Positions 1 to 8,346 of a DNA stretch of 64,000 bases are shown here, piece by piece (the stretch's first letter is position 1; each line of letters begins with the position of its first letter). The DNA lies in assembly GCF_014858005.1 (NCBI RefSeq), contig NZ_JACYOT010000011.1, positions 121,345 to 185,344 of the forward strand, given 5' to 3'. A program made the position numbers and the translations under genes. A model generated the notes under the pieces. That model searched no databases and was not told where the DNA came from. It worked only from the letters and a program-made list of their open reading frames with translations. Origin of the DNA: Propioniciclava soli. GTDB lineage: Bacteria > Actinomycetota > Actinomycetes > Propionibacteriales > Propionibacteriaceae.

Positions 1-275
1 CGCTGGCGGGGCCGGCGTTCGCGACGTCGGCGATCCTGACGTTCCTGCCCCAGTGGAACTCCTACCTGTGGCCGCTGCTGGTCATCCAGCAGGAGAACAT
101 GCGGCCCGTCCAGGTCGGCATGCGCTACTTCTTCGCGTCCGCCACGGCCGAGGGGACGCCGTGGGGCCAGATCATGGCCTACACGTCGCTGATCACCATT
201 CCCGTCATCCTGGTGTTCCTCATGTTCCAGCGCGCCTTCATCTCCTCGATCGCGAGCTCGGGGGTGAAGGGGTGA
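1..275 (+). CDS. Sugar ABC transporter permease, MalG type (C-terminal part only)
   Basis: The window opens inside this gene; 90 codons are visible, in frame from base 3. The protein would be the second inner-membrane subunit of a carbohydrate ABC importer. Visible are a segment with PQWNSYLWPLLV, matching the region after the EAA loop of MalG-type permeases, a last hydrophobic helix (ITIPVILVFLMFQ) and the characteristic short tail ending SGVKG. The stop at 273-275 overlaps the GTG start of the next gene, so the two are translationally coupled and belong to one sugar-uptake operon. The substrate cannot be read from this fragment; the coupled glycosidase suggests a fructose-containing sugar. 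Confidence 0.85.
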   Translation, partial: LAGPAFATSAILTFLPQWNSYLWPLLVIQQENMRPVQVGMRYFFASATAEGTPWGQIMAYTSLITIPVILVFLMFQRAFISSIASSGVKG

Positions 276-1195
276 GCCTGCGTCTGGAGGACCGTTGGGT
301 CTGGGACTCCTGGCCGTTCACCGATGACGAGGGCCGCCACCACCTGTTCTACCTGCAGGCGTACCGGTCACTCGGCGATGCGCACGCCCGCCACATGAAT
401 CCCTCGATCGGCCACGCGGTGAGTGACGACTGGCGCACGTGGCAGGTGCTCCCGGACGCCCTCGCCCCCCGCACCTCGCCGGGCTGGGACGACGGCACCA
501 CGTGGACGGGATCGGTGGTGCAGGGCCCGTCCGGGCGGTACCACCTGTTCTACACGGGGGCCTCGCGGGCCGAGGATTGCCTGGTGCAGCGCATCGGGCG
601 CGCCGACTCCGACGACCTCATCCACTGGGAGCGCTTCGGCGACGCCCCGCTGGTCGAGGCCGATGCGGCCTGGTACGAGAAGCTGGGTGGCCCGTGGCAC
701 GACGAGGCGTGGCGCGACCCCTGGGTGGTGGCCGACCCGGACGGCGACGGCTGGCACATGCTCATCACGGCCCGCGCCAACCACGGCGAGCCGTTCTCCC
801 GCGGCGTGGTGGGGCACGCCTGGTCGGCCGACCTGGATGCGTGGGAGGCGCGTCCGCCCTTGTCGGAGCCCGGAAAGTTCGGGCAGATGGAGGTCTTCTC
901 CTACACCGAGTTCGACGGACGCCCCCACCTCGTCTTCTGCACCGGGACGCCCGAACTAAACCCCGCGTTGCACCCGCCGGGCCAATTGGGTGGGATGTGG
1001 CTGCTGGACGGGCCCGGCCTGCTCGGGCCGTGGGAGGTCAACCGGGCCCGCCGCGTCGACCACGCGTCGCTGTATGCGGCGCGGCTCATCACCGACCTGG
1101 ACGGCGAACCCAAGCTGCTCGGCTTCAGCGACATGGTGGATGAGGCCTTCGTCGGTGAACTGCTCGATCCGGTGCCGGTCACGTTCGAGAGCTGA
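272..1195 (+). CDS. Clan GH-J glycosidase (GH32/GH68-like beta-fructosidase family)
   Basis: A 307-aa protein. The GTG start at 272 overlaps the permease stop (GTGA). It resembles the five-bladed propeller enzymes that hydrolyse or transfer beta-fructosides. WVWDSWPF at residues 9-16 matches the nucleophile block of levansucrases (candidate D12), WTGS is at 78-81, RDP at 148-150 (transition-state stabiliser), and QMEVFS at 205-210 offers E207 as general acid/base. There is no signal peptide and the protein is short for GH68, so it probably works in the cytosol on a sugar brought in by the coupled ABC transporter. The exact family (GH32, GH43 or GH68) and substrate are inferences; the three motif blocks are seen directly. 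Confidence 0.7.
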   Translation: MSLRLEDRWVWDSWPFTDDEGRHHLFYLQAYRSLGDAHARHMNPSIGHAVSDDWRTWQVLPDALAPRTSPGWDDGTTWTGSVVQGPSGRYHLFYTGASRAEDCLVQRIGRADSDDLIHWERFGDAPLVEADAAWYEKLGGPWHDEAWRDPWVVADPDGDGWHMLITARANHGEPFSRGVVGHAWSADLDAWEARPPLSEPGKFGQMEVFSYTEFDGRPHLVFCTGTPELNPALHPPGQLGGMWLLDGPGLLGPWEVNRARRVDHASLYAARLITDLDGEPKLLGFSDMVDEAFVGELLDPVPVTFES

Positions 1196-1227
1196 GCCTC
1201 GAGGGCGTGGCACCATGGCGTCCGGCT

Positions 1228-1239
1228 CCCCACGTGGGG
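1228..1239. promoter_or_regulatory. 12-bp perfect palindrome CCCCACGTGGGG upstream of lacI
   Basis: The palindrome lies 25 bp before the LacI-family start codon. It could be an operator for that regulator, which often controls its own gene, or simply part of the intergenic structure. No second copy of this palindrome was found in the window. Confidence 0.3.
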
Positions 1240-1264
1240 GGCGTCAGGGTAGAAAGAGGTGGGT

Positions 1265-2299
1265 GTGGCACGGGTCCGGCTGAAGGACGTCGCGGCGGCC
1301 TGCGGGGTGTCACCGGCGACGGTGTCGCTGGTGTTGAACGAGGCCAGCGACCGTATCCCGGCCACGACCATCGCCCGCGTTCGGGCGGCGGCCGACGAGC
1401 TCGGTTACACGCCGAACACGGTGGCCCGCAGCCTGCGGACGCGGCGCACCCACACGATCGGCGCCGTGACCGACACGCTGATCACCACGGCCAGCTCGGC
1501 CCCCATGGTGCAGGGGGCGCTGGACGTCGCCTGGCGGCACGACCATCTGGTGCTCTGGCTCGGCACGGAGGACCAACCGGATCACCTCCGGCAGGCCGTC
1601 GCGTCATTGGTGGCGCGGCAGGTCGACGGGTTCCTGGTGGGTGCGATGTACCACCGGCGCCTCCCCTTCGCGTCCCTCACCCAGGGCATCCCCACCGTGG
1701 GGCTGAATGCAGTGTCCGACGACCCGGCGGCGCCCTGTTTCGTCCCCGATGACTTCGGGGCCGCGCGCGCGGCCGTCCGCCTGTTGCTCGACCACGGGCA
1801 CCGCCGCATCGCGCACATCAGCGAACCGGTGGGCGACGGCTTGGCGCGTCAGCTGCGCGTGGACGGCTTCCGGGCCGCGCTCACTGAGGCGGGTCTGGGG
1901 GAGGGGCGGGTGCTCGTGCCCCCGCACTGGCACGAGGGCTCGGGCTTCGCCGAGGAACTCGCCCTCCGGGCCCTCGACGCTCCCGATCGGCCCACCGCGA
2001 TCTTCGCGTTCAACGACATCGCGGCCACCGGCGTCTACCACGCTGCGCGCCGGCTCGGCCTGTCGATTCCCGGTGACCTCTCGGTGGTGGGCTTCGACGA
2101 CTACGTCAACGTGGCCAGCGAGCTGTACCCCAAGCTGACCACGATGGCGCTGCCCCACCGCCGCATGGGCCAGCTGGCCACCGAGGCGCTCCTGGCGCGG
2201 CTCGGCGTCCTCGACGGTGAGGCGCCCGAGGGGGTCACCCGCGTGGCCTGCCCGCCGGTGGTGCGCGACTCCATCGCCCCCCCGCCCCGCGATCGGTGA
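1265..2299 (+). CDS. LacI-family transcriptional regulator
   Basis: A 344-aa DNA-binding repressor. The N-terminus VARVRLKDVAAACGVSP carries the LacI-type helix-turn-helix (about residues 6-26, SPATVSLVLN), followed by a periplasmic-binding-protein-like sugar domain with the usual VVGFDD block near the C-terminus. GTG 1265 was chosen over GTG 1259 because GAGG at 1256-1259 sits at a proper distance only from the former. It follows the ABC permease and clan-J glycosidase and probably responds to their sugar. Its gene ends exactly where the palindromic element at 2299-2348 begins. Effector and operator are not known. Confidence 0.85.
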   Translation: MARVRLKDVAAACGVSPATVSLVLNEASDRIPATTIARVRAAADELGYTPNTVARSLRTRRTHTIGAVTDTLITTASSAPMVQGALDVAWRHDHLVLWLGTEDQPDHLRQAVASLVARQVDGFLVGAMYHRRLPFASLTQGIPTVGLNAVSDDPAAPCFVPDDFGAARAAVRLLLDHGHRRIAHISEPVGDGLARQLRVDGFRAALTEAGLGEGRVLVPPHWHEGSGFAEELALRALDAPDRPTAIFAFNDIAATGVYHAARRLGLSIPGDLSVVGFDDYVNVASELYPKLTTMALPHRRMGQLATEALLARLGVLDGEAPEGVTRVACPPVVRDSIAPPPRDR

Positions 2300-2348
2300 T
2301 TTGGACCCGAGGAAATGCCGCCATGGCGCCATTTCCTCGGGTCCAAAT
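2299..2348. repeat. Palindromic intergenic element, copy 1
   Basis: Perfect 19-bp arms (2299-2317 and 2330-2348, starting ATTTGGACCCGAGG) flank a 12-bp centre containing GCCATGGC. The left arm begins on the last base of the lacI stop codon. A related copy is at 6407-6460. Between these convergent genes it could act as a bidirectional terminator, but there is no T-tract and the second copy is not in a terminator position. Confidence 0.85.
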
Positions 2349-2390
2349 GCCCGTGAGTTCGTGGTGGACCCTCCGCCAGGACGCCTCAGC

Positions 2391-3734
2391 TCAGCCCAGG
2401 ACGCCAGCGCCGGCCTCGCGCTCCACCCGGCGGGGAACCGCCATCGTCGGGTCGACGCGGAGGCGGTACTGCGGCGTCCAGCCCGCGTCGCTCCCGATGG
2501 GGGCCGACGGGGTGGCCGCGTTGTAGGCGTCCACCACCGAGACCCGGCGCCGGTTCACCCGGGTACCGATCTCGGTCATCGCCGTGCCCCCGAAGACGCG
2601 CACGACGGAGGCCGCATCGGTGCCCGGGGCGAGCTCGATGTAGTTGTTCTCGGCGTAGAGCTGGGACTCACGGCCCAGACCCCAGAAGTACGCATACCAG
2701 TCCTGGTCGGCGGTCTGCACGTAATGGTTGTTGTACACGTCCACCTGGCCGTAGCGGACGCGCGGCGCGCGCTGCCCGATGTCGGTCCACCGGTTGTGGT
2801 GGATGGTGACGCGCAGGGTGCCGCGATCGGCCGTCCGGCTGTCGGAGGAGCCGATCAGCATGGTCTTGTCGTGGGCCTCGAAGCGGTTGTAGGAGACGGT
2901 CACCAGGTCGGAGCTGTGGGTGATGTCGAGCAGGCCGTCGTGCACCTCGTACGGCCGCCCGTACACGGTGCCCAGCGCGTCCGGGGGCATGGTGCCCGAG
3001 TCGAGCGTGGTGTGGTCGACCCACACGTGCGTCGACGTCCACACCGAGATGTTGTCGTAGCGGCTGTTCCAGTTGCCGGTCTGGCCGTCACCCGGATCCC
3101 ACTCCGGGAAGCAGTCGGTGGAGTCCGAGACCGTCAGGTTGCGCACGATGACGTTGTCGGCATCGCGAATGCGCAGGTTGGCGCCGACGATCCGCGCGTC
3201 GTCACCGACGCCGATGATCGTCTTGTTCGACCCGATGTGCTGCTGGGTCTGGAGGGCCTGGGCGTTGGCGGCGGCGGCCTGCAGGGTGACGAGCTCGCCT
3301 GCGGGGTCGGTCCAGCCCCAGGGGCCGGCGGGGTCGAACGCCTCGATGTAGGCCGCCTGGCTGAACCCGGTGGCGTCCTCGAAGGTGGAGCAGGTGGCAA
3401 GGGTGCCGTCGGCGGTCTCGTAGGCGTTCAGCTCGCCGTGGACGTAGATGATGCGCGCCTCGGTGTTCGTGCGGCCCGCGTTGCCGGGCCCGCCCAGTGC
3501 GGCCTGGAACTCGGGCCACGTCGACACGTGGTAGACGTTCGCGGCGGTCGCTGCGGCGCCGCCGGTCGTGCCGCCCTCGGCGGACGCCCAGCCATCGTTG
3601 GCGGCCAGCACCTGCCGGCCGAGATCGCTGCGGGGCTGGCCGGCGACCCTCTGCTCGGCGGTGGCCACGGTGGGCGTCAGGCCCACGAGTGTCAGCGCCA
3701 GGCCGGCAATCACGGTCTTCTTCGTCAAGGACAT
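2391..3734 (-). CDS. Secreted pectate lyase, polysaccharide lyase family 1
   Basis: A 447-aa secreted enzyme that would cleave polygalacturonate by beta-elimination. ATG 3734 is preceded by AAGGAG and opens a Sec signal peptide (MSLTKKTVIAGLALTLVG, cleavage near ATA-EQR at about residue 26). The parallel beta-helix part shows the PL1 hallmarks: HVWVDHTTLDSG, DITHSSDLVTVSYNRFEAHD with the calcium-site and core residues, and RAPRVRYGQVDVYNNHY carrying the catalytic arginine region. A LacI-type operator-like sequence lies 75 bp upstream at 3809-3824. The enzyme fits a plant-material lifestyle along with the GH3, GH1 and esterase genes of the window. Confidence 0.9.
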   Translation of the reverse strand: MSLTKKTVIAGLALTLVGLTPTVATAEQRVAGQPRSDLGRQVLAANDGWASAEGGTTGGAAATAANVYHVSTWPEFQAALGGPGNAGRTNTEARIIYVHGELNAYETADGTLATCSTFEDATGFSQAAYIEAFDPAGPWGWTDPAGELVTLQAAAANAQALQTQQHIGSNKTIIGVGDDARIVGANLRIRDADNVIVRNLTVSDSTDCFPEWDPGDGQTGNWNSRYDNISVWTSTHVWVDHTTLDSGTMPPDALGTVYGRPYEVHDGLLDITHSSDLVTVSYNRFEAHDKTMLIGSSDSRTADRGTLRVTIHHNRWTDIGQRAPRVRYGQVDVYNNHYVQTADQDWYAYFWGLGRESQLYAENNYIELAPGTDAASVVRVFGGTAMTEIGTRVNRRRVSVVDAYNAATPSAPIGSDAGWTPQYRLRVDPTMAVPRRVEREAGAGVLG

Positions 3735-3808
3735 GGGGGAACTCCTTCGTCCGGAAGCGGGGCGGTGGCGGCATCGGCGCCGCCGGGGTCCACTCTGGTG
3801 CAGGATGT

Positions 3809-3824
3809 GGGAAAGCGCAATCCC
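3809..3824. promoter_or_regulatory. LacI-type operator-like pseudo-palindrome upstream of pectate lyase
   Basis: GGGAAAGCGCAATCCC has dyad symmetry around a central GCGC (GGGA..GCGC..TCCC), the form typical of LacI-family operators. It lies 75 bp upstream of the pectate lyase start and overlaps the stop codon of the upstream PEP-utilising enzyme gene. The LacI protein encoded at 1265-2299 is a candidate ligand, by proximity only. Confidence 0.35.
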
Positions 3825-6376
3825 TAGGTCGGGAGGAGCTCGATGGCCCCCGAGGTCCCGTCGATGCGGATCCGCTGCCCCGTCACCAGTGTGGTGGTGG
3901 CTCCGTCCACCGCGACCGCCGCCGGAATGCCGTACTCGCGGGCCACGACCGAGCCGTGCGTCATCAGGCCACCGACCTCGGTGATCAACCCGGCGGCGGG
4001 CAGGAAGAGCGGCGTCCACGCCGGATCGGTGCCCCGGCACACCAGGATCTCCCCGGGCGCGAGCTGCTCGGTGCGCGGGTCGTGCACGACGTGCACCAGC
4101 CCTTCGGCGACGCCCGGCGAGACCCCGACGCCGCCGAACTCACCCTCGCCCGACAGGCCGTCGAAGAACGCCCGGCCGTCGGAGACCAGCACCCGCGGCA
4201 CCTGCCCGCGGCGCTTCTCGGCGTCCCGCACGGCCCGCCGCTCCGCCACCACGGCGTGCCAGTCGGTGTCGAAGGCGCGGCGCAGCTCGTCGAGGTGCAG
4301 CAGGTACACGTCGGACGCCGCCGCGATCCGCCCGGCGGCCACCAACTCGGTCGCCGAGGCGTCGAGCGCGTCGCGGATGAGCCCGAACGCCCGGATTAGC
4401 GTGAACTTCGGGGTTTCCCGAGCCCCGAACAGCCCGCGCAGCACGGTGGCCTCGTTGCGGATCGCCGCGGCCCGGCGCGGCGTCGAGGCGTCCATCAGCG
4501 CGCGGAGCGACCGGCCGGCGTCCCGCTGGCCCGCCGTGTACTCCTCCCGTGGCGTCAGGCCGGAATCCGGCCGGGCCAGGTGCGCCTTGAGCGCCTGCAC
4601 CACGGAGGTCGGGTCGTCGCGCCACCGCAGCGTGCCGAGATCGATCTCGGCGACGCCGCGCATGCCGTAGTCGGCCAGGAACGCCGCGATCGCCGCCTGG
4701 GCTCCCTGCGGCAGGGTGCCCCGCAGGTACTGCTCGGCGAGGTCGGACGCCGGCGTCTCGGCCACCCAGCCCCAGGCGGTGGCGTCCCGCCGGATCGTCT
4801 CGGCCGTCTCGGCCAGCCGGACGTCCATCGCGGTGGTGACGTTGCCCGGCAGACCGCGCAGGGCGGCGAGGGCGAGCGCTTCGGCGTCCGGCAGCCCGGT
4901 GTGGCCGGCCAGGCGGCGCAGCTGCCCCAGCGCCCGGAGCGAGGGCACCATGATCGGCGCGAAGTGGGGCAGGATCGTCGGCAGCAGCAGGGGGGCGGCG
5001 TCCTCCACCGCGGCCACGCGGGCGGCGAGCCGCGCCTGCGGGGTGGGGGCCGTGGCGGCGCGTTCCAGCGCCTGCGCCACCTGGGCGAGCGCGTCCGCGC
5101 AGGCCCGCTCGGCCCGGCGGCGGGCCCGGACGGGATGGCTGCGGGCGGCCCGGACGCGCGGCGCCAGCCGGGCCGCGAAGCGCAGCACCCCGGCCACGAG
5201 GGCTGGCTGCGGCCCGGCCGCGGTGGGGGCGAAGGCGGGCTCGGACGCGAGACGCGCGACGATCGCGGCGATTCCCGGGTCGGCGACGGGCAACATGCGG
5301 GCGGCCAGCCGGGCGGTGAGCCGGGTGCGCAGGGCGGCGTCCACGCGGAGCCACAGCCGCTCCCCGGCCACGGCGAGGTAGGGCGCCGTCCGCCACGGCA
5401 CCCGGCGTCCGAGGGCGCGGGGCGCGCCGCAGAGCATGACGCGCAGCACGTCCTGCCCGAGCGGGGTGATCGGTTCGAGCATTCCCTGCACCGAGCCGAA
5501 GCTCACCCAGGCTTGCGGGGGGCCGTCCGGGGCCGGCGGCACCGGGTAGAGGCTGGTCACCGGCCGGGCCTGCAGAATGCTCAGTTCGTCGCCGACGCGG
5601 GCCCACTCGACGTCCATGGGTTCGCCGTAGAGGTCGGCGATCCGGCGGCCGAGCGCGGTGAGCGCGCCCACGTGGGCGGTGGTGAGGGTGGGTGTGGGGC
5701 CGGTGATGTCGCGGGAGCGCAGGGTTCCGGTGGCGGTCTCGACGGTGAAGGTGTCCGGGGTCACCTGGCCCGACACCAGGGCCTCGCCGAGCCCGAACGT
5801 CGCGTCGATGACGGTCTCGTCACGCAGGCCGGTGCGCGGGTTGGCCGTGAACAGGACGCCGGACGCGTCGGCGTCCACCATGGCCTGGACGACCACGGCG
5901 AGGGCGACCGCGTCGTGACCGATGCCGTTGCGCTCGCGGTAGGTGATGGCCCGCTCCGTCCACAGCGACGACCAGCAGGCGACGATCTGGTGCAGGATCG
6001 CGTCCACCCCGGTCACGTCGAGGAACGTGTCCTGTTGGCCGGCGAAGCTGAAGCCAGGCAGGTCCTCGGCGGTGGCGGACGACCGCACGGCCACCGGGCC
6101 GCCGGCCAGCGGGGCGATGAGTTCGACCAGGCGGGCCCGCAGGTCATCCGGCAGCGGGGCGGCGGCGAAGGCCGTCCGGATCGTCTCGGAGGCCTGCGCG
6201 GCGTCCGCGGTGAGGGCGTCGGCGATCACCGCATCGAGCCCGGCGGCGGCGACGAACGCGGCGTAGGCGTCGGTCTCGGCGATCACGAAGGGCGGCACGG
6301 GTAGGCCGGCGGCGGCCAGCCGCACCAGGTTGGCGCCCTTGCCGCCCTGGCGTGCGAGATCCGGGGTGGTGCTCAT
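3824..6376 (-). CDS. PEP-utilising enzyme, rifampicin phosphotransferase-like
   Basis: An 850-aa three-part protein. Residues 1 to about 300 form the ATP-grasp half of PEP synthase-type enzymes (QGGKGANL near residue 10, AVRSSATAEDLPG around 96-108). The middle (about 310-750) is Ala/Arg-rich and unlike PEP synthase. The C-terminus carries the swivelling phosphohistidine domain, with GGLMTHGSVVAREYG and catalytic His at about 807. This order and length match rifampicin phosphotransferase (Rph), which inactivates rifamycins, rather than PEP synthase or PPDK, where the His domain is central. A non-drug dikinase of the same architecture cannot be excluded. The gene begins 31 bp from the palindromic element at 6407-6460. 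Confidence 0.7.
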   Translation of the reverse strand: MSTTPDLARQGGKGANLVRLAAAGLPVPPFVIAETDAYAAFVAAAGLDAVIADALTADAAQASETIRTAFAAAPLPDDLRARLVELIAPLAGGPVAVRSSATAEDLPGFSFAGQQDTFLDVTGVDAILHQIVACWSSLWTERAITYRERNGIGHDAVALAVVVQAMVDADASGVLFTANPRTGLRDETVIDATFGLGEALVSGQVTPDTFTVETATGTLRSRDITGPTPTLTTAHVGALTALGRRIADLYGEPMDVEWARVGDELSILQARPVTSLYPVPPAPDGPPQAWVSFGSVQGMLEPITPLGQDVLRVMLCGAPRALGRRVPWRTAPYLAVAGERLWLRVDAALRTRLTARLAARMLPVADPGIAAIVARLASEPAFAPTAAGPQPALVAGVLRFAARLAPRVRAARSHPVRARRRAERACADALAQVAQALERAATAPTPQARLAARVAAVEDAAPLLLPTILPHFAPIMVPSLRALGQLRRLAGHTGLPDAEALALAALRGLPGNVTTAMDVRLAETAETIRRDATAWGWVAETPASDLAEQYLRGTLPQGAQAAIAAFLADYGMRGVAEIDLGTLRWRDDPTSVVQALKAHLARPDSGLTPREEYTAGQRDAGRSLRALMDASTPRRAAAIRNEATVLRGLFGARETPKFTLIRAFGLIRDALDASATELVAAGRIAAASDVYLLHLDELRRAFDTDWHAVVAERRAVRDAEKRRGQVPRVLVSDGRAFFDGLSGEGEFGGVGVSPGVAEGLVHVVHDPRTEQLAPGEILVCRGTDPAWTPLFLPAAGLITEVGGLMTHGSVVAREYGIPAAVAVDGATTTLVTGQRIRIDGTSGAIELLPT

Positions 6377-6406
6377 GGGGTCAGTATTCCACCGGCCCCC
6401 CGCTGG

Positions 6407-6460
6407 GCATTTGGACCCGAGAAACGGGTGCCATGGCGCCATTGTCTCGGGTCCAAATGC
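6407..6460. repeat. Palindromic intergenic element, copy 2
   Basis: Perfect 16-bp arms at 6407-6422 and 6445-6460 (GCATTTGGACCCGAGA) surround a 22-bp centre with GCCATGGCGCCATT. It shares the outer ATTTGGACCCGAG arms and the CCATGGCGCCAT core with the copy at 2299-2348. Here it sits in a divergent intergenic region, just upstream of the PEP-utilising enzyme. Confidence 0.85.
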
Positions 6461-6595
6461 GGACGCGCCGCCGGACGCCGACGCCGCCGGACGCCGCCGC
6501 CGTAGGCCGGGAACACGCGCAGGCAACCTGTCGACCGGCTCGTGCGTCCTTGCTGAGGGGGGACGCGACCCTCAGACGGTGCGGAGGGGGCCATC

Positions 6596-6775
6596 ATGGA
6601 GCACGAGACGGAGCAACGCCGGGCGGAGATCAACCGGCTCAAGGGCATCGTGGCCATCGCGGCGGTGAGTCTGCTGGCGTTCAGCGCCGTGTTCGGCGCC
6701 GGGCTGGTGGGCGGGGCGTCCGGTAGCTCCGCGCCGGAGCGAACTCCGGTCGTCACCGCCACGCCCTCCCCGTGA
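6596..6775 (+). CDS. Small single-pass membrane protein (59 aa), unknown function
   Basis: ATG at 6596 is preceded by GGAGGGGG at 6582-6589, a strong ribosome binding site at normal distance. The product starts with a charged stretch (MEHETEQRRAEINRLKG), continues with one hydrophobic helix (IVAIAAVSLLAFSAVFGAGL, about residues 18-37) and ends in a short Ser/Pro/Thr-rich tail, so N-in, C-out topology is likely. It stands 27 bp before pdxH, but pdxH has its own leaderless promoter. No family is recognised. Support is the ribosome binding site, the membrane-protein composition and the clean fit in the gap. Confidence 0.6.
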   Translation: MEHETEQRRAEINRLKGIVAIAAVSLLAFSAVFGAGLVGGASGSSAPERTPVVTATPSP

Positions 6776-6790
6776 GCGTCGAGCGGATCG

Positions 6791-6796
6791 TAGGGT
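6791..6796 (+). promoter_or_regulatory. Leaderless -10 box for pdxH
   Basis: TAGGGT followed by 6 nt and then the GTG start at 6803, with no ribosome binding site between. This places the predicted transcription start on the start codon. Confidence 0.6.
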
Positions 6797-6802
6797 GGGG
6801 TC

Positions 6803-7435
6803 GTGGACATCTCCGGAATGCGCAGGAGCTACGAACGCGACGAGTTGGACGAGGAGGGCGCGGCGGACGCCCCCACCGCACTGTTCGAGCGGTGGTTCGA
6901 CGACGTCGCCCACCTCGGCCACGTCGAGGCCAACGCCATGACGCTCGCGACGGTGGACGCCGCGGGTCGCCCATCGGCCCGCATCGTGCTCATGAAGGGC
7001 TTCGACGCCAACGGCATCGTCTGGTACACCAACTACACCTCGCGCAAGGGTCATGATCTGGACGCCAATCCGCACGCCGCCGTGCTGTTCCACTGGCAGG
7101 AGTTGGAGCGGCAGGTGCGCATCGAGGGTGTGGTCGAGAAGGTCAGCGAGGCCGAGTCGGACGCCTACTTCGCCGTCCGCCCCTTGGACTCGCGGATCGG
7201 GGCGTGGGCGTCACCGCAGTCGGAGGTCATCGCGAACCGCGCCGTGCTCGTCGCCAATGCCGCCAAGGCGACCGCCGAGCACGGGCTCAAGCCGCCGCGT
7301 CCGCCGTGGTGGGGTGGCTACCGCCTGGTGCCGGCCGCCTGGGAGTTCTGGCAGGGGCGGAAATCCCGCCTCCACGATCGGCTGCGCTACACGCTGACCG
7401 ATGGCCGGTGGGTGCGGGAGCGCCTGGCGCCGTAG
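6803..7435 (+). CDS. pdxH: Pyridoxamine 5'-phosphate oxidase
   Basis: A 210-aa FMN enzyme that oxidises pyridoxamine or pyridoxine phosphate to pyridoxal 5'-phosphate in the cytosol. The split-barrel FMN region ([40 protein letters not shown]) and the C-terminal PNPO dimerisation block ([16 protein letters not shown], then RLHDRLRY) are both present, and the length is normal. PLP made here would serve the PLP enzymes of the cell. The GTG start is supported by the TAGGGT box 6 nt upstream. Confidence 0.95.
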   Translation: MDISGMRRSYERDELDEEGAADAPTALFERWFDDVAHLGHVEANAMTLATVDAAGRPSARIVLMKGFDANGIVWYTNYTSRKGHDLDANPHAAVLFHWQELERQVRIEGVVEKVSEAESDAYFAVRPLDSRIGAWASPQSEVIANRAVLVANAAKATAEHGLKPPRPPWWGGYRLVPAAWEFWQGRKSRLHDRLRYTLTDGRWVRERLAP

Positions 7436-7440
7436 GGCGT

Positions 7441-8268
7441 TCAGGAGTGGCGTGAGTACGCGGTCGCCTCGGCGACGAGCGCGTCGTCGGGTCGCACACC
7501 GGTGTAGAGAACGAACTGCTCCAGGGCCTGGAGGCTCATCACCTCCGCGCCGGTGATCGTCACCGTGCCACGCGCCTCACCGGCGCGTACCAGCGGCGTC
7601 CGGGCCGGCCTCGGCACCACATCAAACACGACGCCTGCCGCGTCCACGGCCGCGAGCGACACCGGCAGGGCATCGGCGTCCGGGCCGCCCTCCATGCCGA
7701 CCGGGGTGCAGTTGATCAGCGTGTGCGGACGCCGCGCGCCCAGCTCGGCGGCCCACTCGAACCCGTACTGGTCGGCCAGCGCGCGCCCGGTGGTCTCGTT
7801 GCGGGCGACGACCATGCCGGTGTAGCCGTTGTTCGCGCAGGCTGCGACGGTCGCCTTCGCCATGCCGCCGGACCCGAGCACGGCCACCTCGCCCTGGGTG
7901 GGCACGTCGTACTGGGCAAGCAGGTGCTCGATCGCGAGGTAGTCGGTGTTGTACGCGACCAGGTGGCCATCGGTGTTGACGATGGTGTTCACGCTGTCGA
8001 TGGCCGCGGCGGAGGGCTCCATCTCGTCGATGAGGGCGATGACGTCGGACTTCCAGGGCATCGACACCGCGCAGCCACGGATCCCCAGGCCGCGGACGCC
8101 GGCGATCGCGGCCGTGATGTCGGTGGTGGTGAACGCCTTGTAGACGAAGTCGAGGCCGAGGGCGTCGTAGAGGAAGTTGTGGAAGCGCGTGCCGGTGTTG
8201 CCCGGGCGGGCGGCGAGAGAGATGCAGAGCTGGGTGTCCTTGGTCAGGTCGCCGGCGATGGTCCTCAT
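7441..8268 (-). CDS. Shikimate dehydrogenase family protein (AroE-like)
   Basis: A 275-aa NAD(P)-dependent oxidoreductase of the shikimate dehydrogenase family. The N-terminal substrate domain has GCAVSMPWKSDVIALID, with the catalytic Lys, and NTDYLAI with the catalytic Asp. The Rossmann domain follows with VLGSGGMAKATVAA, NCTPVGMEGG and a C-terminal GAEVMSLQALEQF helix. The substrate-loop sequence differs from classical AroE (SMPWK rather than TxPxK, N-terminus SLAARPGNTGTRFHNFLY), as in shikimate dehydrogenase-like/YdiB-type paralogues, so the substrate may be shikimate or quinate. Its start is leaderless. It converges with pdxH with a 5-bp gap. Confidence 0.8.
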   Translation of the reverse strand: MRTIAGDLTKDTQLCISLAARPGNTGTRFHNFLYDALGLDFVYKAFTTTDITAAIAGVRGLGIRGCAVSMPWKSDVIALIDEMEPSAAAIDSVNTIVNTDGHLVAYNTDYLAIEHLLAQYDVPTQGEVAVLGSGGMAKATVAACANNGYTGMVVARNETTGRALADQYGFEWAAELGARRPHTLINCTPVGMEGGPDADALPVSLAAVDAAGVVFDVVPRPARTPLVRAGEARGTVTITGAEVMSLQALEQFVLYTGVRPDDALVAEATAYSRHS

Positions 8269-8274
8269 GCCCGC

Positions 8275-8280
8275 AGCGTA
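8275..8280 (-). promoter_or_regulatory. Leaderless -10 box for the AroE-like gene
   Basis: On the minus strand TACGCT precedes the ATG (ending at 8268) by 6 nt. Confidence 0.6.
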
Positions 8281-8346
8281 GGCCGGGGCGCGTCAGCGAT
8301 CGAGCAGTTCGCGGAGAGCGGCCAGAAAGCTCTTGTCAGGGGGAGC

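Noticed and set aside
2217..3827. 536-codon open frame on the plus strand opposite pectate lyase
   Set aside because: It is the antisense shadow of a gene with signal peptide and clear family motifs; composition is Gly/Val/Arg-rich without domains.
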